A stretch of 64,000 bases of DNA from Nitratireductor sp. GISD-1A_MAKvit (GTDB lineage: Bacteria > Pseudomonadota > Alphaproteobacteria > Rhizobiales > Rhizobiaceae), in NCBI RefSeq assembly GCF_040819555.1, contig NZ_CP161920.1, positions 1,046,001 to 1,110,000 on the forward strand, given 5' to 3'. Both the position numbers and the translations under genes were made by a program. Shown here one piece after another: positions 34,681 through 45,193 of the stretch. Below the pieces are notes generated by a model, which saw only the letters and a list, made by a program, of their open reading frames with translations, did not search any database and was not told where the DNA came from. Position 1 is the stretch's first letter, and each line of letters starts with the position of its first letter.

Positions 34681-36966
34681 TCACTCTGCGGCCTGACGTT
34701 GCGGCGATTTACGCCGCGTTGCAGGCTTTTTCCTTTTGTGCTGGCTGGCGATGGGAGAGATCTCTTCCATGGGAAAGGCGTCCACGGCGATGACCTTGTC
34801 CACCGCTTCCTGTGCCTCTCGTATCTGAGCCAGTTCGCCATCGGTGATGAGCCCCATGTCGTGCGCCTCCTGCGGGTTGCCGATTTTTTTGGCGCGCATT
34901 TTCTTTTCGACAGGGGCCGCATCCACTACGAGGCGGAACGCATGCTCCAAATCTTTCAGCGGATGAGTGTCATGACCCTGCCCAAGGTAGAGATCGGGGG
35001 TGAGGCGGTCTCTCTGTTCCGATGGTTTCATCAGGATTTCGGCAAGGCGTGTCGCCAGCCTGTCGGATGCCGCGGGGCGGGGGACGCCTGCCGGGAAGGC
35101 GATCAGCCGGACCAGCCAGGCTGCCGGCCGTGCAGGCAGATTGTCCAAGACACCGCGAAAGGCGATGCCCAGACGCGCTTCGCCCTCGAGCATCAGATAA
35201 TCGACGATGGGTTTGTCCTCGGCGAAGCGCCCTTCCGTCTCATACCGTTTCAGAACGGCGCCGAGAAGATAGAGCTCCGACAGGATGTCGCCCAGACGGG
35301 CTGAAATCATCTCCCGGCGCTTCAGAGAGCCGCCAAGAGTGAGAAGCGCGAGGTCGGACAGGAGAGCAAAGGCAGCCGAATAACGCGACAGGGTTTTGAA
35401 GTGGTGCGGCATGGCAGCGCTTTCGGGCGCGGGCCCCAGGCGGCCTCCGCTCCATCCACGTACCAAGGCGCGCCCGGCCGTTTTGAAGGCGTGCCCCACA
35501 TGCTTCCAGAATGCGGCATCGAACCGGTCAAGCCCTTCTTCCCGATCATCTTCGGAAAGGGCGAGGAGTTCTTCCAGCATGTAGGGGTGGGACCGAATGG
35601 CCCCCTGACCGAAAATCATCAGGTTGCGGGTGAGGATATTGGCGCCCTCGACCGTGATCCCGACGGGAACAGCCCGATAGGCCGCTCCCATGTAATTGCC
35701 CGGGCCGTCGATGATGGCCTTGCCGCCATGTATGTCCATCGCATGTTCGACGGAGCGCCGCATCCGTTCGGTGGCATGATACTTCATGATGGCTGAGATG
35801 ACTGACGGTTTATGCCCCTCATCCAGCGCAGCCAGCGTAGCGCGCCTTGCCGCGTCGATCAGATAGGCATTGCCACACAGCTCCGCCAGCGGTTCCTGGA
35901 TGCCCTCGAAAAGGCCGATGGGAACGTTGAACTGCGTTCGCACCCGCGCATAGGCGCCGGTGGCACGGGCACACATGGCGGCAGACGCTGCAGCCTGTGA
36001 GGGGAGGGAGATGCTGCGGCCTGCCGCAAGGGCGGTCATGAGCATGGTCCACCCCTGGCCGATCTGTCTCTCACCCCCGAGAATATGGTCGAGCGGAACG
36101 AACACGTCTTCGCCGTAGAGCGGGCCGTTTTGAAAGAAAGTGTATTGCGGAATGTGGCGGTCCCCGTGACGCACGCCCTTTGTGTCGGTGGGCAACAGGG
36201 CGACGGTAATGCCCAGATCCTCGCCTTGACCGAGATGATTTTCAGGATCGCGCATCTTGAACGCAAGCCCCATGACCGTGGCGACGGGGCCGAGGGTGAT
36301 GTAACGCTTGTGGAAGTTCAGCCTGAGGCCGAGCACTTTCCGGCCCTTCCAGGTTCCGTATTCCACGATGCCTGTGTCCGTCATCGCGGCAGCATCGGAA
36401 CCGGCATCCGGCGAGGTGAGGCCGAAACAGGGAATCTCCCGCCCGTCGGCCAGTCGCGGCAGCCAGTATTTGCGCTGTTCGTCCGTGCCGAAGTGCATCA
36501 GAAGTTCGCCGGGGCCGAGAGAATTCGGCACCATCACCGTCACGCCTGCCACGATGCTGGCGGATGAAAGGGTTCGGACCACTTCGGAGTGTGCGGTGTT
36601 TGAAAAGCCGAGGCCACCATATTCCTTCGGGATAATCATGCCAAAGAATTTGTGCTTTCGCATGAAATCCCAGACGGCGGGCGACATGTCGCGGTCGCGC
36701 CAGTTCAACGTCCAGTCTTCCACCATGGAACAGAGCGCACGCACCGGCCCATCCATAAACGCTTGCTCTTCCTCGGAGAGCCGCGCGGGCGGCATTTCAA
36801 GGAACTCATCCCAATGCGGGTTGCCAGAGAAAAGCGCGCCGTCCCACCATACGGTTCCGGCATTGATGGCCTCGCGCTCCGTTTCCGAGATCGGGGGCAT
36901 GATCTTTCGCGCCCAATTGTAAAAGGGCCTGGAAACATGATCGCGTCGAAACGTCTTGAAACGCAT
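34681..36966 (-). CDS. FadE-type long acyl-CoA dehydrogenase
   Basis: A 761-residue acyl-CoA dehydrogenase of the long FadE class, which carries an extra C-terminal domain (DUF1974-like) after the usual N-terminal, middle and C-terminal dehydrogenase domains. Visible motifs include CFGLTSPDAGSDAAAM (FAD/substrate loop) and YHATERMRRSVEHAMDIHGGKAI. It introduces the first double bond in fatty acyl-CoA and probably uses the EtfBA encoded nearby. The C-terminus ends with a lysine-rich tail (KRKKPATRRK). It is convergent with the 3-hydroxybutyryl-CoA dehydrogenase gene. Confidence 0.92.
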   Translation of the reverse strand: MRFKTFRRDHVSRPFYNWARKIMPPISETEREAINAGTVWWDGALFSGNPHWDEFLEMPPARLSEEEQAFMDGPVRALCSMVEDWTLNWRDRDMSPAVWDFMRKHKFFGMIIPKEYGGLGFSNTAHSEVVRTLSSASIVAGVTVMVPNSLGPGELLMHFGTDEQRKYWLPRLADGREIPCFGLTSPDAGSDAAAMTDTGIVEYGTWKGRKVLGLRLNFHKRYITLGPVATVMGLAFKMRDPENHLGQGEDLGITVALLPTDTKGVRHGDRHIPQYTFFQNGPLYGEDVFVPLDHILGGERQIGQGWTMLMTALAAGRSISLPSQAAASAAMCARATGAYARVRTQFNVPIGLFEGIQEPLAELCGNAYLIDAARRATLAALDEGHKPSVISAIMKYHATERMRRSVEHAMDIHGGKAIIDGPGNYMGAAYRAVPVGITVEGANILTRNLMIFGQGAIRSHPYMLEELLALSEDDREEGLDRFDAAFWKHVGHAFKTAGRALVRGWSGGRLGPAPESAAMPHHFKTLSRYSAAFALLSDLALLTLGGSLKRREMISARLGDILSELYLLGAVLKRYETEGRFAEDKPIVDYLMLEGEARLGIAFRGVLDNLPARPAAWLVRLIAFPAGVPRPAASDRLATRLAEILMKPSEQRDRLTPDLYLGQGHDTHPLKDLEHAFRLVVDAAPVEKKMRAKKIGNPQEAHDMGLITDGELAQIREAQEAVDKVIAVDAFPMEEISPIASQHKRKKPATRRKSPQRQAAE

Positions 36967-37054
36967 GATTGGCCTCCAAATCGCGCCAGTGTATCAGGCT
37001 TGTACACTTGACGCGAACGGATGGTGAGGCTGGTTGGTTCCGCGCACGTCTCCG

Positions 37055-38320
37055 TCAACCACGCAGGCGGTTGCGAAGAATGCGCAGACGGTTTTTCACT
37101 TGCCGCGTGAAGCCGAGCTGAGCGGCCGCCTTGTGCACGAGCCGGTCCGAGTCGGGCGTCAGACCGACCACCATGGTTCCAAGTGGCCGGCGTTCGCTCC
37201 AGAGCCTGCTCATGACCGGGTGATCGGGCACCGCGCAGGAATCGGTCATGATGATGTTGGGGTCGTCCAGGTGGGACTTGGTGACCTCGATCATGAGAAG
37301 TGTTCCGGGGGAGAAGCCGGTCAGACCTTCATCATAGGCGGTTTTCCAGGTGTAGGCCGTGCCGTTTTCAACAAACACGATCAGACAGGCGATCACAGCA
37401 TCATTGAGCGTGAGCATGTGAATGCGGCACATGTCGCGCTCGCTCAGCCGATGCACGGCCTCGCGGGCGAATGCCGCGCGGTACCGGTCAATCGCCATCG
37501 CCGTGCGCTCACGGCCTTTCCAGCCGGATGCTTCGAGTGTGAGAAACGCTTCGACGCCGAGCCGCACTTCGTCGGGGTGGCGCGCTATGCGGTATTCAAG
37601 ATTGCCCAGTTCGCCAAGACGGCGCTTGAGGCGACGAAACTCGCGGTAGTGATGGGGCCGCAGAGAATCGCGAAGATAGGTCTCGCCATCGAGCGCGCTC
37701 TCAAGCGTGGGGCGTTCGACGCGATTGGTGATCTGAAAAGGCAGGTTTCGGGCATCCACCACTGTGCGCAGGAGGGCGGCAAAAGCGCCGTCCAGGCCAA
37801 CATCAGGGAGCACGAAAACCTTCGGGTGCTCCAGATGCGGCCGGGCCAGCATGGCGAAAAAGTCTTCAATCACCCCGGCCGGGTCATCATAGTCGACCAG
37901 TGGGGTGCCAAGAGGGCCGAAGGGGTTTGCCCAGGTGCGCAGTACCGGAACGCTGAACGGCAGGATCGGCCGCTCAATGGTGAAGGGCACCAGAAGGCGC
38001 AGCCGGTTCTTTTCTTCCGTCCCGTCACGGATGACCGCAAGCCGCACTTCGCGGTCTTCCAGCCGTGGCATGGCTGGTGCAAGAAAGCGTGGATTGAAGA
38101 AGATATTCGTTTCGATGGAACGCGCTGCCAGATGGTCGAGCTCGTCAACCAGCTCGAAACCGGCTGCTGCCGGATAAATGGCGAGTTTGCGCTCGCTCTC
38201 ACGCTTTCCAAGCAGCGCCAGGTGTTCGGCGCCGGACAGTCTGGTGGCATCGGGAAGTTCATCCTGTGCCGCGCCGAAGGTTCCACCGCTCGATTCTTCC
38301 AGAAGAGGTGGGATACTCAT
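37055..38320 (-). CDS. GNAT/FemAB-like acyltransferase (BioF2-type acetyltransferase domain)
   Basis: A 421-residue protein starting at the ATG at 38320 (ribosome site GGAGGTCACCTC). The C-terminal half (about 230-390) carries the Acetyltransf_6-type GNAT fold, with HHYREFRRLKRRL, FLTLEASGWKGRERTAM and TWKTAYDEGLTGFSPGTLLMIEV. Proteins of this kind modify cell-surface polysaccharides in rhizobia. Its start overlaps the stop of the flippase gene by four bases, so the pair is translationally coupled, supporting a role in surface glycan assembly. The exact reaction is unknown. Confidence 0.85.
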   Translation of the reverse strand: MSIPPLLEESSGGTFGAAQDELPDATRLSGAEHLALLGKRESERKLAIYPAAAGFELVDELDHLAARSIETNIFFNPRFLAPAMPRLEDREVRLAVIRDGTEEKNRLRLLVPFTIERPILPFSVPVLRTWANPFGPLGTPLVDYDDPAGVIEDFFAMLARPHLEHPKVFVLPDVGLDGAFAALLRTVVDARNLPFQITNRVERPTLESALDGETYLRDSLRPHHYREFRRLKRRLGELGNLEYRIARHPDEVRLGVEAFLTLEASGWKGRERTAMAIDRYRAAFAREAVHRLSERDMCRIHMLTLNDAVIACLIVFVENGTAYTWKTAYDEGLTGFSPGTLLMIEVTKSHLDDPNIIMTDSCAVPDHPVMSRLWSERRPLGTMVVGLTPDSDRLVHKAAAQLGFTRQVKNRLRILRNRLRG

Positions 38321-39738
38321 GAGGTGACCTCCTTTCCGGTGCTCGGCAAAAAGACCAGCATGCGGATGCCCAGCTTCCACCATGTTGTGAATGAGAGGGC
38401 CGTCGCTTCGAACAGTATGGCGATGCCTGTGGCCACGGCCGCGCCCCATAGACCGTGAAGCGGGATCAACAGCATGTTGAGGCCTATGTTGATGGCCAGC
38501 GTGACGGCGTAAATACCGGCACAGATTTTCTGGTAACCGCTCATGGTAAGAAGGCTTTCTGCCGGGCCCACTGCCGCGCGCCCGACCACGCATGTGACGA
38601 GTAGAAACAGAAGCGGGTAGCCGGACGCGAATCCGGAGCCAAACAGCATGAGCATGGGCTTGCCGACCACAAGCACGACAAGGCCCATGGCGAGGGATGG
38701 CCAGAAGGTCCAGCTGACCGTTTCGGATGCGAATTTTGCGAGGCCTGGCCTGTCACCGCCATGCATGAACGCCGAATATCTTTGCGCAACGGCTGCCTTC
38801 ACCGCGAAATAGACGAAATGGACCAGTGCCAGCGTTTTCACGGTAGCAAAGTAAATGGCGACGTCATTTGGCGCCATGTAGCGTCCGACCATCAGAACAT
38901 CGGCATTGGTGAGAAGGAAATAGAAGCTTTCGACGAGGAAGATGGGGAGTGAGACGCCAACCCAGTGTTTCATCCTGAAGCGGGGTTTGCCTGCCGGCAT
39001 GTGGCGATCGACGCGCGTCGTGATGCTGAAGAACTGCAACAGCGTGGTGATGTAGGTGGCGATGATTGCGGCAATGATCGCAGTCCGGGCATCGGATGCG
39101 AAGCCGGTGAGAACCGCAACCGCCATGAAAAACAGGATCAGCAGCGGGCGGATGAAATAGGCGGGAAGCAAAGCCCAGATCACCCATGCGTTCGCACGCG
39201 AAACACCCTGCAGAAGGTCGCTGAGAGCCAGCATTGGAAGGCAGATCAGTCCCAGGTAAAAGGGCACGACGTAGTAGGTTTCGATGGACGCTTCCAGAAA
39301 TCGCAGACCGAGCAGACCGGCGATCATGAAGAGTGTCGATGTCGCAAGAACGAAAACACGCCCTGCGAGGTTGACCCCTCGCAGCTCCTCGAAGGCCCCC
39401 TTGGCACGATACTCCGGAATGAAACGGATGATTGCGGTGTGAAAGCCCAGGCATGAAATGTTGCCGAGGATGATCATCGTCACCCAGACAAGCACATAGA
39501 TTCCGTATTCGAAACTGCCCATCCAGCGGGCAAGAAAAACCTGGCTTGCAAAGGCGATGACCGCGTTGACGATGCGGATGGCAAAGGCAAGCAGGGCGTT
39601 GCGTCCGGCTTCGCTGCGCGCATCACGACCTGCCATGAGCGTATCGACCCGCGACAGCCATGGACGCATGCGTGCCGAAATGCGCTCAGGCAGCAAGCGT
39701 TCTCCGGTTTCCGTGGCTGAAAAGCGCACCCGCCCCAA
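38317..39738 (-). CDS. Polysaccharide/oligosaccharide flippase (Wzx-like, MOP superfamily)
   Basis: A 473-residue inner-membrane protein with about 12-14 hydrophobic segments in the arrangement of MATE/MOP flippases: FAIRIVNAVIAFASQVFLARWMG near the N-terminus and a second half with FASGYPLLFLLVTCVVGRAAVGPAESLL. It would move lipid-linked glycans across the inner membrane. It is upstream of and overlaps by four bases the GNAT-like gene, making a two-gene surface-glycan unit. No glycosyltransferases are adjacent. Confidence 0.88.
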   Translation of the reverse strand: MGRVRFSATETGERLLPERISARMRPWLSRVDTLMAGRDARSEAGRNALLAFAIRIVNAVIAFASQVFLARWMGSFEYGIYVLVWVTMIILGNISCLGFHTAIIRFIPEYRAKGAFEELRGVNLAGRVFVLATSTLFMIAGLLGLRFLEASIETYYVVPFYLGLICLPMLALSDLLQGVSRANAWVIWALLPAYFIRPLLILFFMAVAVLTGFASDARTAIIAAIIATYITTLLQFFSITTRVDRHMPAGKPRFRMKHWVGVSLPIFLVESFYFLLTNADVLMVGRYMAPNDVAIYFATVKTLALVHFVYFAVKAAVAQRYSAFMHGGDRPGLAKFASETVSWTFWPSLAMGLVVLVVGKPMLMLFGSGFASGYPLLFLLVTCVVGRAAVGPAESLLTMSGYQKICAGIYAVTLAINIGLNMLLIPLHGLWGAAVATGIAILFEATALSFTTWWKLGIRMLVFLPSTGKEVTS

Positions 39739-39828
39739 CTCCTCACAGCTCGACTGAAACGAGAACTAGCGCAAACTGATTAAGAAATGGAAAGGGCACA
39801 ATGTCTTGCCCGGTAATGCATTTAACAG

Positions 39829-39856
39829 AAAGGCCGGGAACGATGCCCGGCCTTTT
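39829..39856. terminator. Bidirectional-type terminator downstream of secA
   Basis: A 10-bp stem AAAGGCCGGG / CCCGGCCTTT with a 7-base loop, with A-run and T-run on the two sides, lies 33 bases past the secA stop (secA is on the minus strand). It should end secA transcription. Confidence 0.85.
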
Positions 39857-39888
39857 CAGCTTGTGTCTGACGATCGGTCAGAAGGAAA

Positions 39889-42618
39889 TCAGGCGAATGC
39901 GCCGTGGCAGTGCTTGTATTTCTTGCCAGAACCGCAGGGGCACGGTTCGTTGCGTCCAACTTTGCCCCAGCTTGCCGGATTGTCGGGATCACGTTCTTCC
40001 GCTGGCACGACACCACTCGCTTCGGCTCGGGTGAGCGTCAGAGTGTCGCCTGCGAACTCGTCTTCTCCGGTCGTGCTGTCAACATGATGCGCCTGCATTT
40101 CCGGCGCCTCGGGAGGTGGTGCGTCGGCGGCTTCGCGAACGAGCTCAACACGCATCAACTGTGATGTCACCACCTGACGCAGATTGCCGAGCATTGCCTG
40201 GAACAACTCGAAGGCTTCGGTCTTGTATTCGTTCAGCGGGTCGCGCTGCGCGTAGCCGCGGAAGCCGACGACGGAGCGCAGGTGGTCCAGATTGACAAGA
40301 TGCTCGCGCCAAAGGTGGTCGAGGGTCTGGAGGAGAACGGACTTCTCGACATAGGCCATGATCTCGGGGCCGAAACGCTCAGCTCGGTCCTTGGCGGCAG
40401 TCTCTGCGGCTTCGCTGATGCGTTCGCGGATATCATCCTCGGCGATGCCTTCTTCCTGTGCCCATTCTTCGATCGGCAGATCAAGATTGAGCGCTTCCTG
40501 AACCGCTTCACGCAGTTCCTTCGTCTGCCACTGTTCCGCATATGCCTTTTCAGGGATATGGCGGGCGACGAGGTCATCAACCGTGTCCTGCCGCATTTCG
40601 GCTACGGTTTCGGAGAGATTCTCACCGTCCATGAGTTCAATGCGCTGCTCAAAAACGACCTTGCGCTGGTCGTTCATCACATCGTCGAACTTCAGGAGGT
40701 TCTTGCGGATGTCGAAATTGCGCGCTTCGACTTTCTTCTGGGCTTTCTCAAGCGCCTTGTTGATCCAGGGGTGAACGATGGCCTCGTCTTCCTTGAGGCC
40801 GAGCTTCTGCAGCATTCCGTCCATGCGGTCGGAGCCAAAAATGCGCATCAGATCGTCCTGAAGTGACAGGAAGAACTTGGAACGGCCGGGGTCGCCCTGG
40901 CGGCCGGAGCGTCCACGCAACTGGTTATCGATGCGGCGGCTTTCGTGGCGTTCGGTCGCCAGCACGTACAGCCCGCCAGCGGCAAGGGCTTCTTCCTTGA
41001 GGCGCTTCACATCCTCGCGGATGGCCTGTTCCTTGGCGTCGCGCTCCGGGCCGGCTTCCATGTCGCCGAGCTCTTCGGCTATTCGCATGTCCGGATTGCC
41101 ACCAAGCTGGATGTCGGTGCCGCGGCCGGCCATGTTGGTTGCGATGGTGATCGCGCCGGGCTTGCCGGCCTGTGCGACGATGAAGGCTTCCCGCTCGTGA
41201 TGGCGTGCGTTGAGGACCTCAAAACTCTTGATGCCTTCCTGACGCAGCCGCTCGGCGAGGAACTCGGATTTTTCGATCGAGGTCGTGCCGACGAGAATTG
41301 GCTGGCCCTTGGCGCTTGCTTCCTTGATCTCGCGGACGATCGCCTTGAACTTTTCCTCAACCGTCCGATACACCTCGTCGTCCTCATCGAGACGCTGGAT
41401 CGGAAGGTTTGTGGGGATCTCGATGACTTCGAGCCCGTAAATGTTTCCGAATTCCTCCGCTTCCGTCGAGGCCGTTCCGGTCATGCCGGCAAGCTTGTCG
41501 TACATGCGGAAATAGTTCTGGAACGTGATCGAGGCGAGCGTCTGGTTTTCCGGCTGGATCGTTACCTGCTCCTTGGCTTCGAGTGCCTGGTGGAGGCCTT
41601 CGGAGAAGCGACGCCCGGGCATCATGCGACCGGTGAACTCGTCAATGATGACGATCTCGTCATTGCGGACGATATAATCCTTGTCGCGCTGGAAAAGCTT
41701 GTGAGCCTTCAGCGCGTTGTTCAGATGGTGAACGATGGCGACGTTTTCGATGTCATAGAGCGAATCACCCTTGAACAGATCGGCCTCGCGCAGCAGGGTC
41801 TCCATTTTTTCCGTGCCTTCTTCCGTGAAGGTCGCGGTGCGCTGCTTTTCGTCAACCTCGTAGTCTTCTTCGAGAAGCTGTGGGATGAAGGCGTCGATCT
41901 TGTTGTAAAGCTCGGACCGGTCGTCCAGCGGTCCCGAGATGATCAGCGGCGTTCGCGCTTCGTCGATGAGAATCGAATCGACCTCGTCGACAATCGCGAA
42001 GGAGTGGCCGCGCTGAACCATCTGATCGCGCTCATACTTCATGTTGTCGCGCAGATAGTCGAAGCCAAGTTCGTTGTTGGTGCCGTAGGTCACGTCGCAG
42101 GCGTAGGCCGCGCGGCGCTCTTCGTCCGACATGCCATGAACGATGACGCCTGTCGTGAGGCCAAGAAATCCGTAAAGCCGGGCCATCCACTGAGAATCGC
42201 GTGTGGCGAGATAGTCGTTGACCGTCACCACATGAACGCCCTTGCCCGAAAGGGCATTGAGATAGACGGGGAGGGTTGCCACGAGCGTCTTGCCCTCACC
42301 GGTTTTCATCTCCGCGATGCAGCCGTCGTGAAGCACCATGCCGCCAATGAGCTGGACGTCGAACGGTCTCATGCCCAGCGCGCGACGCGAAGCCTCACGT
42401 GCAACGGCGAAAGCTGGCACCAGAATATCGTCCAGCGACTTTCCTTCAGCCAGCTGTTTTCGGAATTCTTCCGTTTTTCCGCGCAATGCCTCGTCGGACA
42501 GCGCCTTCATTTCGTCTTCGAGTGCGTTGATCGCGGCTACGCGCGGGCGAAAACCCTTTACGCGTCGATCGTTCGAAGAGCCGAAAACCTTGCGGGCGAG
42601 ACCGCCGAGACTGACCAT
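39889..42618 (-). CDS. secA: Protein translocase ATPase SecA
   Basis: A 909-residue ATPase that drives proteins through SecYEG. Walker A is [13 protein letters not shown] (around residue 105), [15 protein letters not shown] is the Walker B/DEAD region, followed by the preprotein-crosslinking domain, the second nucleotide-binding fold ([14 protein letters not shown]) and the C-terminal zinc motif [14 protein letters not shown] that binds SecB or phospholipid. Length is normal for alphaproteobacteria. Divergent from the parvulin gene with a 244-base spacer holding both promoters. Confidence 0.98.
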   Translation of the reverse strand: MVSLGGLARKVFGSSNDRRVKGFRPRVAAINALEDEMKALSDEALRGKTEEFRKQLAEGKSLDDILVPAFAVAREASRRALGMRPFDVQLIGGMVLHDGCIAEMKTGEGKTLVATLPVYLNALSGKGVHVVTVNDYLATRDSQWMARLYGFLGLTTGVIVHGMSDEERRAAYACDVTYGTNNELGFDYLRDNMKYERDQMVQRGHSFAIVDEVDSILIDEARTPLIISGPLDDRSELYNKIDAFIPQLLEEDYEVDEKQRTATFTEEGTEKMETLLREADLFKGDSLYDIENVAIVHHLNNALKAHKLFQRDKDYIVRNDEIVIIDEFTGRMMPGRRFSEGLHQALEAKEQVTIQPENQTLASITFQNYFRMYDKLAGMTGTASTEAEEFGNIYGLEVIEIPTNLPIQRLDEDDEVYRTVEEKFKAIVREIKEASAKGQPILVGTTSIEKSEFLAERLRQEGIKSFEVLNARHHEREAFIVAQAGKPGAITIATNMAGRGTDIQLGGNPDMRIAEELGDMEAGPERDAKEQAIREDVKRLKEEALAAGGLYVLATERHESRRIDNQLRGRSGRQGDPGRSKFFLSLQDDLMRIFGSDRMDGMLQKLGLKEDEAIVHPWINKALEKAQKKVEARNFDIRKNLLKFDDVMNDQRKVVFEQRIELMDGENLSETVAEMRQDTVDDLVARHIPEKAYAEQWQTKELREAVQEALNLDLPIEEWAQEEGIAEDDIRERISEAAETAAKDRAERFGPEIMAYVEKSVLLQTLDHLWREHLVNLDHLRSVVGFRGYAQRDPLNEYKTEAFELFQAMLGNLRQVVTSQLMRVELVREAADAPPPEAPEMQAHHVDSTTGEDEFAGDTLTLTRAEASGVVPAEERDPDNPASWGKVGRNEPCPCGSGKKYKHCHGAFA

Positions 42619-42862
42619 CCAGTGGTCCTTTCACTTCCTGACAGACGGCAATTGACGAGCCGGGGATTATCCCCACTCCTGCCGAGCGAGAGCAATTATA
42701 TAACAATCAGCGCCCCGAATTGGGTTCTGGACGCAGGACATCAGGACAGATAAGAGGGGCCAAGAGTGATGTCAACGCCGCGTTAAACATGCGCTCTTGC
42801 GCAAATTTCCGCCATATTCCTAGGCGGTTTGGGCTAATCAAGAATCACGAACGGAGAGTTTC

Positions 42863-43789
42863 ATGCTGAAATCGTTTCGCCGTCTCCTGGCTATTCAGGT
42901 AGGGGCCGGTCTGACGCTGGCCGCCGTGGGCTTCATGAGCGCCCACGCCGCCGATGCAGATGTCGTCGCTACTGTGAATGGGATGGACATCACGGAGGGC
43001 GATTTGGCTGTCGCCGGTGAAGAGTATGGCGCGCAGTTCGGAAACCTGCCGGAACCGCAGCGGCGTGCCGCTTTACTTTCGGGAATGATTGAAATCCGTC
43101 TTCTTGCCGCGCAGGCGGAAGAAAAAGGACTGGACGAAAGCGAGAAGTTCAAGAGCCGGCTCGATTTCATGCGGAAACAGGCCTTGCACGCCGCTTTCAT
43201 CGAGGAAGTGGTCAACGCCTCAGTGACCGAAGAAGATGTTCGTGCGAGCTACGACAAGCAGGTCGCTGATACGCCGCCTGTCAACGAAGTGCGCGCAAGG
43301 CACATTCTCGTGAAGGAAAAAGAAGAGGCCGAGGCCATCATTAAGCAGCTCGACGAGGGCGGCAATTTCGAGGAAATCGCCAAGGAGAAATCCACCGATG
43401 GGGTGGCCTCCAAGGGGGGCGATCTTGGCTATTTCTCCTCTGGCCAGATGGTGCCGGAGTTTGAGAAGGCTGCATTCGCGATGAATCCCGGTGAATACTC
43501 CAAGGAGCCCGTCGAGACCCAGTTTGGCTTTCATGTGATCAAGGTTGAAGACAAGCGTGCCAAGCAACCGCCTGCATTCGATGCGGTGAAGGATCGTGTC
43601 CGGTCGGTTCTGGTTCGCGAAAAATATGTCGAGCAGGTTTCTGCCCTGCGCGATGCCGCCGAGGTCCAGGTGAAGGATGCTTCTCTCAAGGAATTCCTGG
43701 ATAATGTCGAGAAGCAGCGTGAAGAGGCAGAAGCTGAGGCCGCTGCCAAGAGCGAAGACGCCAAGGAAGAAGACGCCAAGAGCGAATGA
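42863..43789 (+). CDS. Periplasmic parvulin-type peptidyl-prolyl isomerase
   Basis: A 308-residue protein with a signal peptide (residues 1-29, cleavage at AHA-AD), a SurA-N-like helical region, and a parvulin domain (about 140-235) with ARHILVKEKEEAE, GGDLGYFSSGQMVPEFEKAAF and TQFGFHVIKVED. The tail (about 275-308) is an unusual Glu/Ala/Lys-rich acidic stretch. It probably helps outer-membrane or periplasmic protein folding, which fits its position next to secA. A strong terminator follows. Confidence 0.93.
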   Translation: MLKSFRRLLAIQVGAGLTLAAVGFMSAHAADADVVATVNGMDITEGDLAVAGEEYGAQFGNLPEPQRRAALLSGMIEIRLLAAQAEEKGLDESEKFKSRLDFMRKQALHAAFIEEVVNASVTEEDVRASYDKQVADTPPVNEVRARHILVKEKEEAEAIIKQLDEGGNFEEIAKEKSTDGVASKGGDLGYFSSGQMVPEFEKAAFAMNPGEYSKEPVETQFGFHVIKVEDKRAKQPPAFDAVKDRVRSVLVREKYVEQVSALRDAAEVQVKDASLKEFLDNVEKQREEAEAEAAAKSEDAKEEDAKSE

Positions 43790-43815
43790 TCGGCTCTCCA
43801 GTTTGGAATTGTTTG

Positions 43816-43842
43816 ACGGCGGGCAGCGATGCCCGCCGTTTT
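43816..43842 (+). terminator. Rho-independent terminator after the parvulin gene
   Basis: Perfect 10-bp stem ACGGCGGGCA / TGCCCGCCGT with loop GCGA, followed by TTT, 27 bases after the stop codon. Confidence 0.9.
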
Positions 43843-43948
43843 GCTTGTGCCATGATGGCGAATCGGAGATGCGGGTTTCAGCTTGCGTCCAAAAAAAAAC
43901 TGGGGCAGACCGGCTGACACTGAACGCAGCAACCCGAGTATGTGCCTG

Positions 43949-45190
43949 ATGTCTTCCGCAGTTTCTCCTCTTGCTCCGAAAAAATATCCCGAAATGCCAA
44001 GCGTGGACGGGGTCAGGGTCGCCACGGCTGAGGCCGGCGTGAAGTACAAGGGGCGAACCGACCTTCTGACCATGGTTTTCGACGAGGGAACGACCGTTGC
44101 CGGTGTTTTCACACGGTCGAAGTGCCCTTCGGCACCGGTGGAGTTCTGCCGCGAGAACCTGGCTGGCGGGCTTGCACGCATGCTGGTGGTGAATTCCGGC
44201 AATGCGAACGCCTTCACCGGAAAGAAAGGGCGCGTCACCACGGCTGCCGTGGGCGATGCGGCGGCCAGCGCGTTGGGCGTGAACAAGGATACGGTGTTCA
44301 TGGCCTCCACCGGTGTGATCGGCGAGCCGCTTCCTGCCGAGCGCATCACGGGTTTTCTTGACGATATGGTGCGCGATGCGAAGCCTGAAGGCTGGCTTGA
44401 CGCCGCCAAGGCCATCATGACCACCGACACCTATCCCAAGGTGGCGACTGCAACGGTGAAGATGGGCGATGCGGATGTCGTCATAAATGGCATCGCGAAG
44501 GGTGCCGGCATGATCGCACCGGATATGGCGACGATGCTTTCATTCGTGGCAACGGATGCCCCGATTGCCGCTCCCGTTCTGCAGGAGCTTCTTTCGAAGG
44601 GCGTTGGCAAGACGTTCAATGCCGTGTCGGTGGACAGCGACACCTCGACCAGCGACACGTTGATGATGTTCGCGACCGGCGCTGCGGCCCGTCGTGGCGT
44701 CTCTCCGATCAGCGACAGCAGGGATCCGCGGCTAACTGCCTTTCGCCGCGCGCTCAATCGCATGCTGAAGAACCTCGCCCTGCAGGTGGTGCGTGATGGC
44801 GAGGGTGCGCGCAAGCAGGTCGAGATCACGGTCACCGGCGCGAAGTCAGCGCGCTCGGCCAGGAGGGTCGCGTTCTCGATTGCCAATTCGCCTCTGGTCA
44901 AGACGGCCGTTGCCGGCGAAGATGCAAACTGGGGGCGCGTTGTCATGGCGGTCGGAAAGGCCGGAGAACCCGCCGAGCGCGATCTTCTCTCGATCTGGTT
45001 TGGTGACATTCGGGTGGCCCGGGACGGGGAGCGTGATCCCGACTATTCCGAAGAGGCGGCATCGGCCTATATGAAAAAAGATGAGATTTCTCTGCGCGTG
45101 GATCTCGGGATCGGACGAGGCAAGGCGACGGTCTGGACCTGCGACCTCACCAAGGAATATGTCGCCATCAATGGCGATTACCGCAGCTAG
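43949..45190 (+). CDS. argJ: Bifunctional glutamate N-acetyltransferase / amino-acid acetyltransferase
   Basis: ArgJ recycles acetyl groups between N-acetylornithine and glutamate in arginine synthesis and can also use acetyl-CoA. The self-cleavage site is intact: threonine in [17 protein letters not shown], where cleavage between A and T yields the two subunits with Thr as nucleophile. [11 protein letters not shown] and GEDANWGR are further family motifs. Starts at 43940 and 43949 are both possible; the second gives 413 residues, the usual length. Followed four bases after its stop by an acetyltransferase gene. Confidence 0.96.
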   Translation: MSSAVSPLAPKKYPEMPSVDGVRVATAEAGVKYKGRTDLLTMVFDEGTTVAGVFTRSKCPSAPVEFCRENLAGGLARMLVVNSGNANAFTGKKGRVTTAAVGDAAASALGVNKDTVFMASTGVIGEPLPAERITGFLDDMVRDAKPEGWLDAAKAIMTTDTYPKVATATVKMGDADVVINGIAKGAGMIAPDMATMLSFVATDAPIAAPVLQELLSKGVGKTFNAVSVDSDTSTSDTLMMFATGAAARRGVSPISDSRDPRLTAFRRALNRMLKNLALQVVRDGEGARKQVEITVTGAKSARSARRVAFSIANSPLVKTAVAGEDANWGRVVMAVGKAGEPAERDLLSIWFGDIRVARDGERDPDYSEEAASAYMKKDEISLRVDLGIGRGKATVWTCDLTKEYVAINGDYRS

Positions 45191-45193
45191 GGT

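Noticed and set aside
40945..42753. A 602-codon open frame opposite secA
   Set aside because: Antisense shadow of SecA; no domain and composition expected from the reverse complement.
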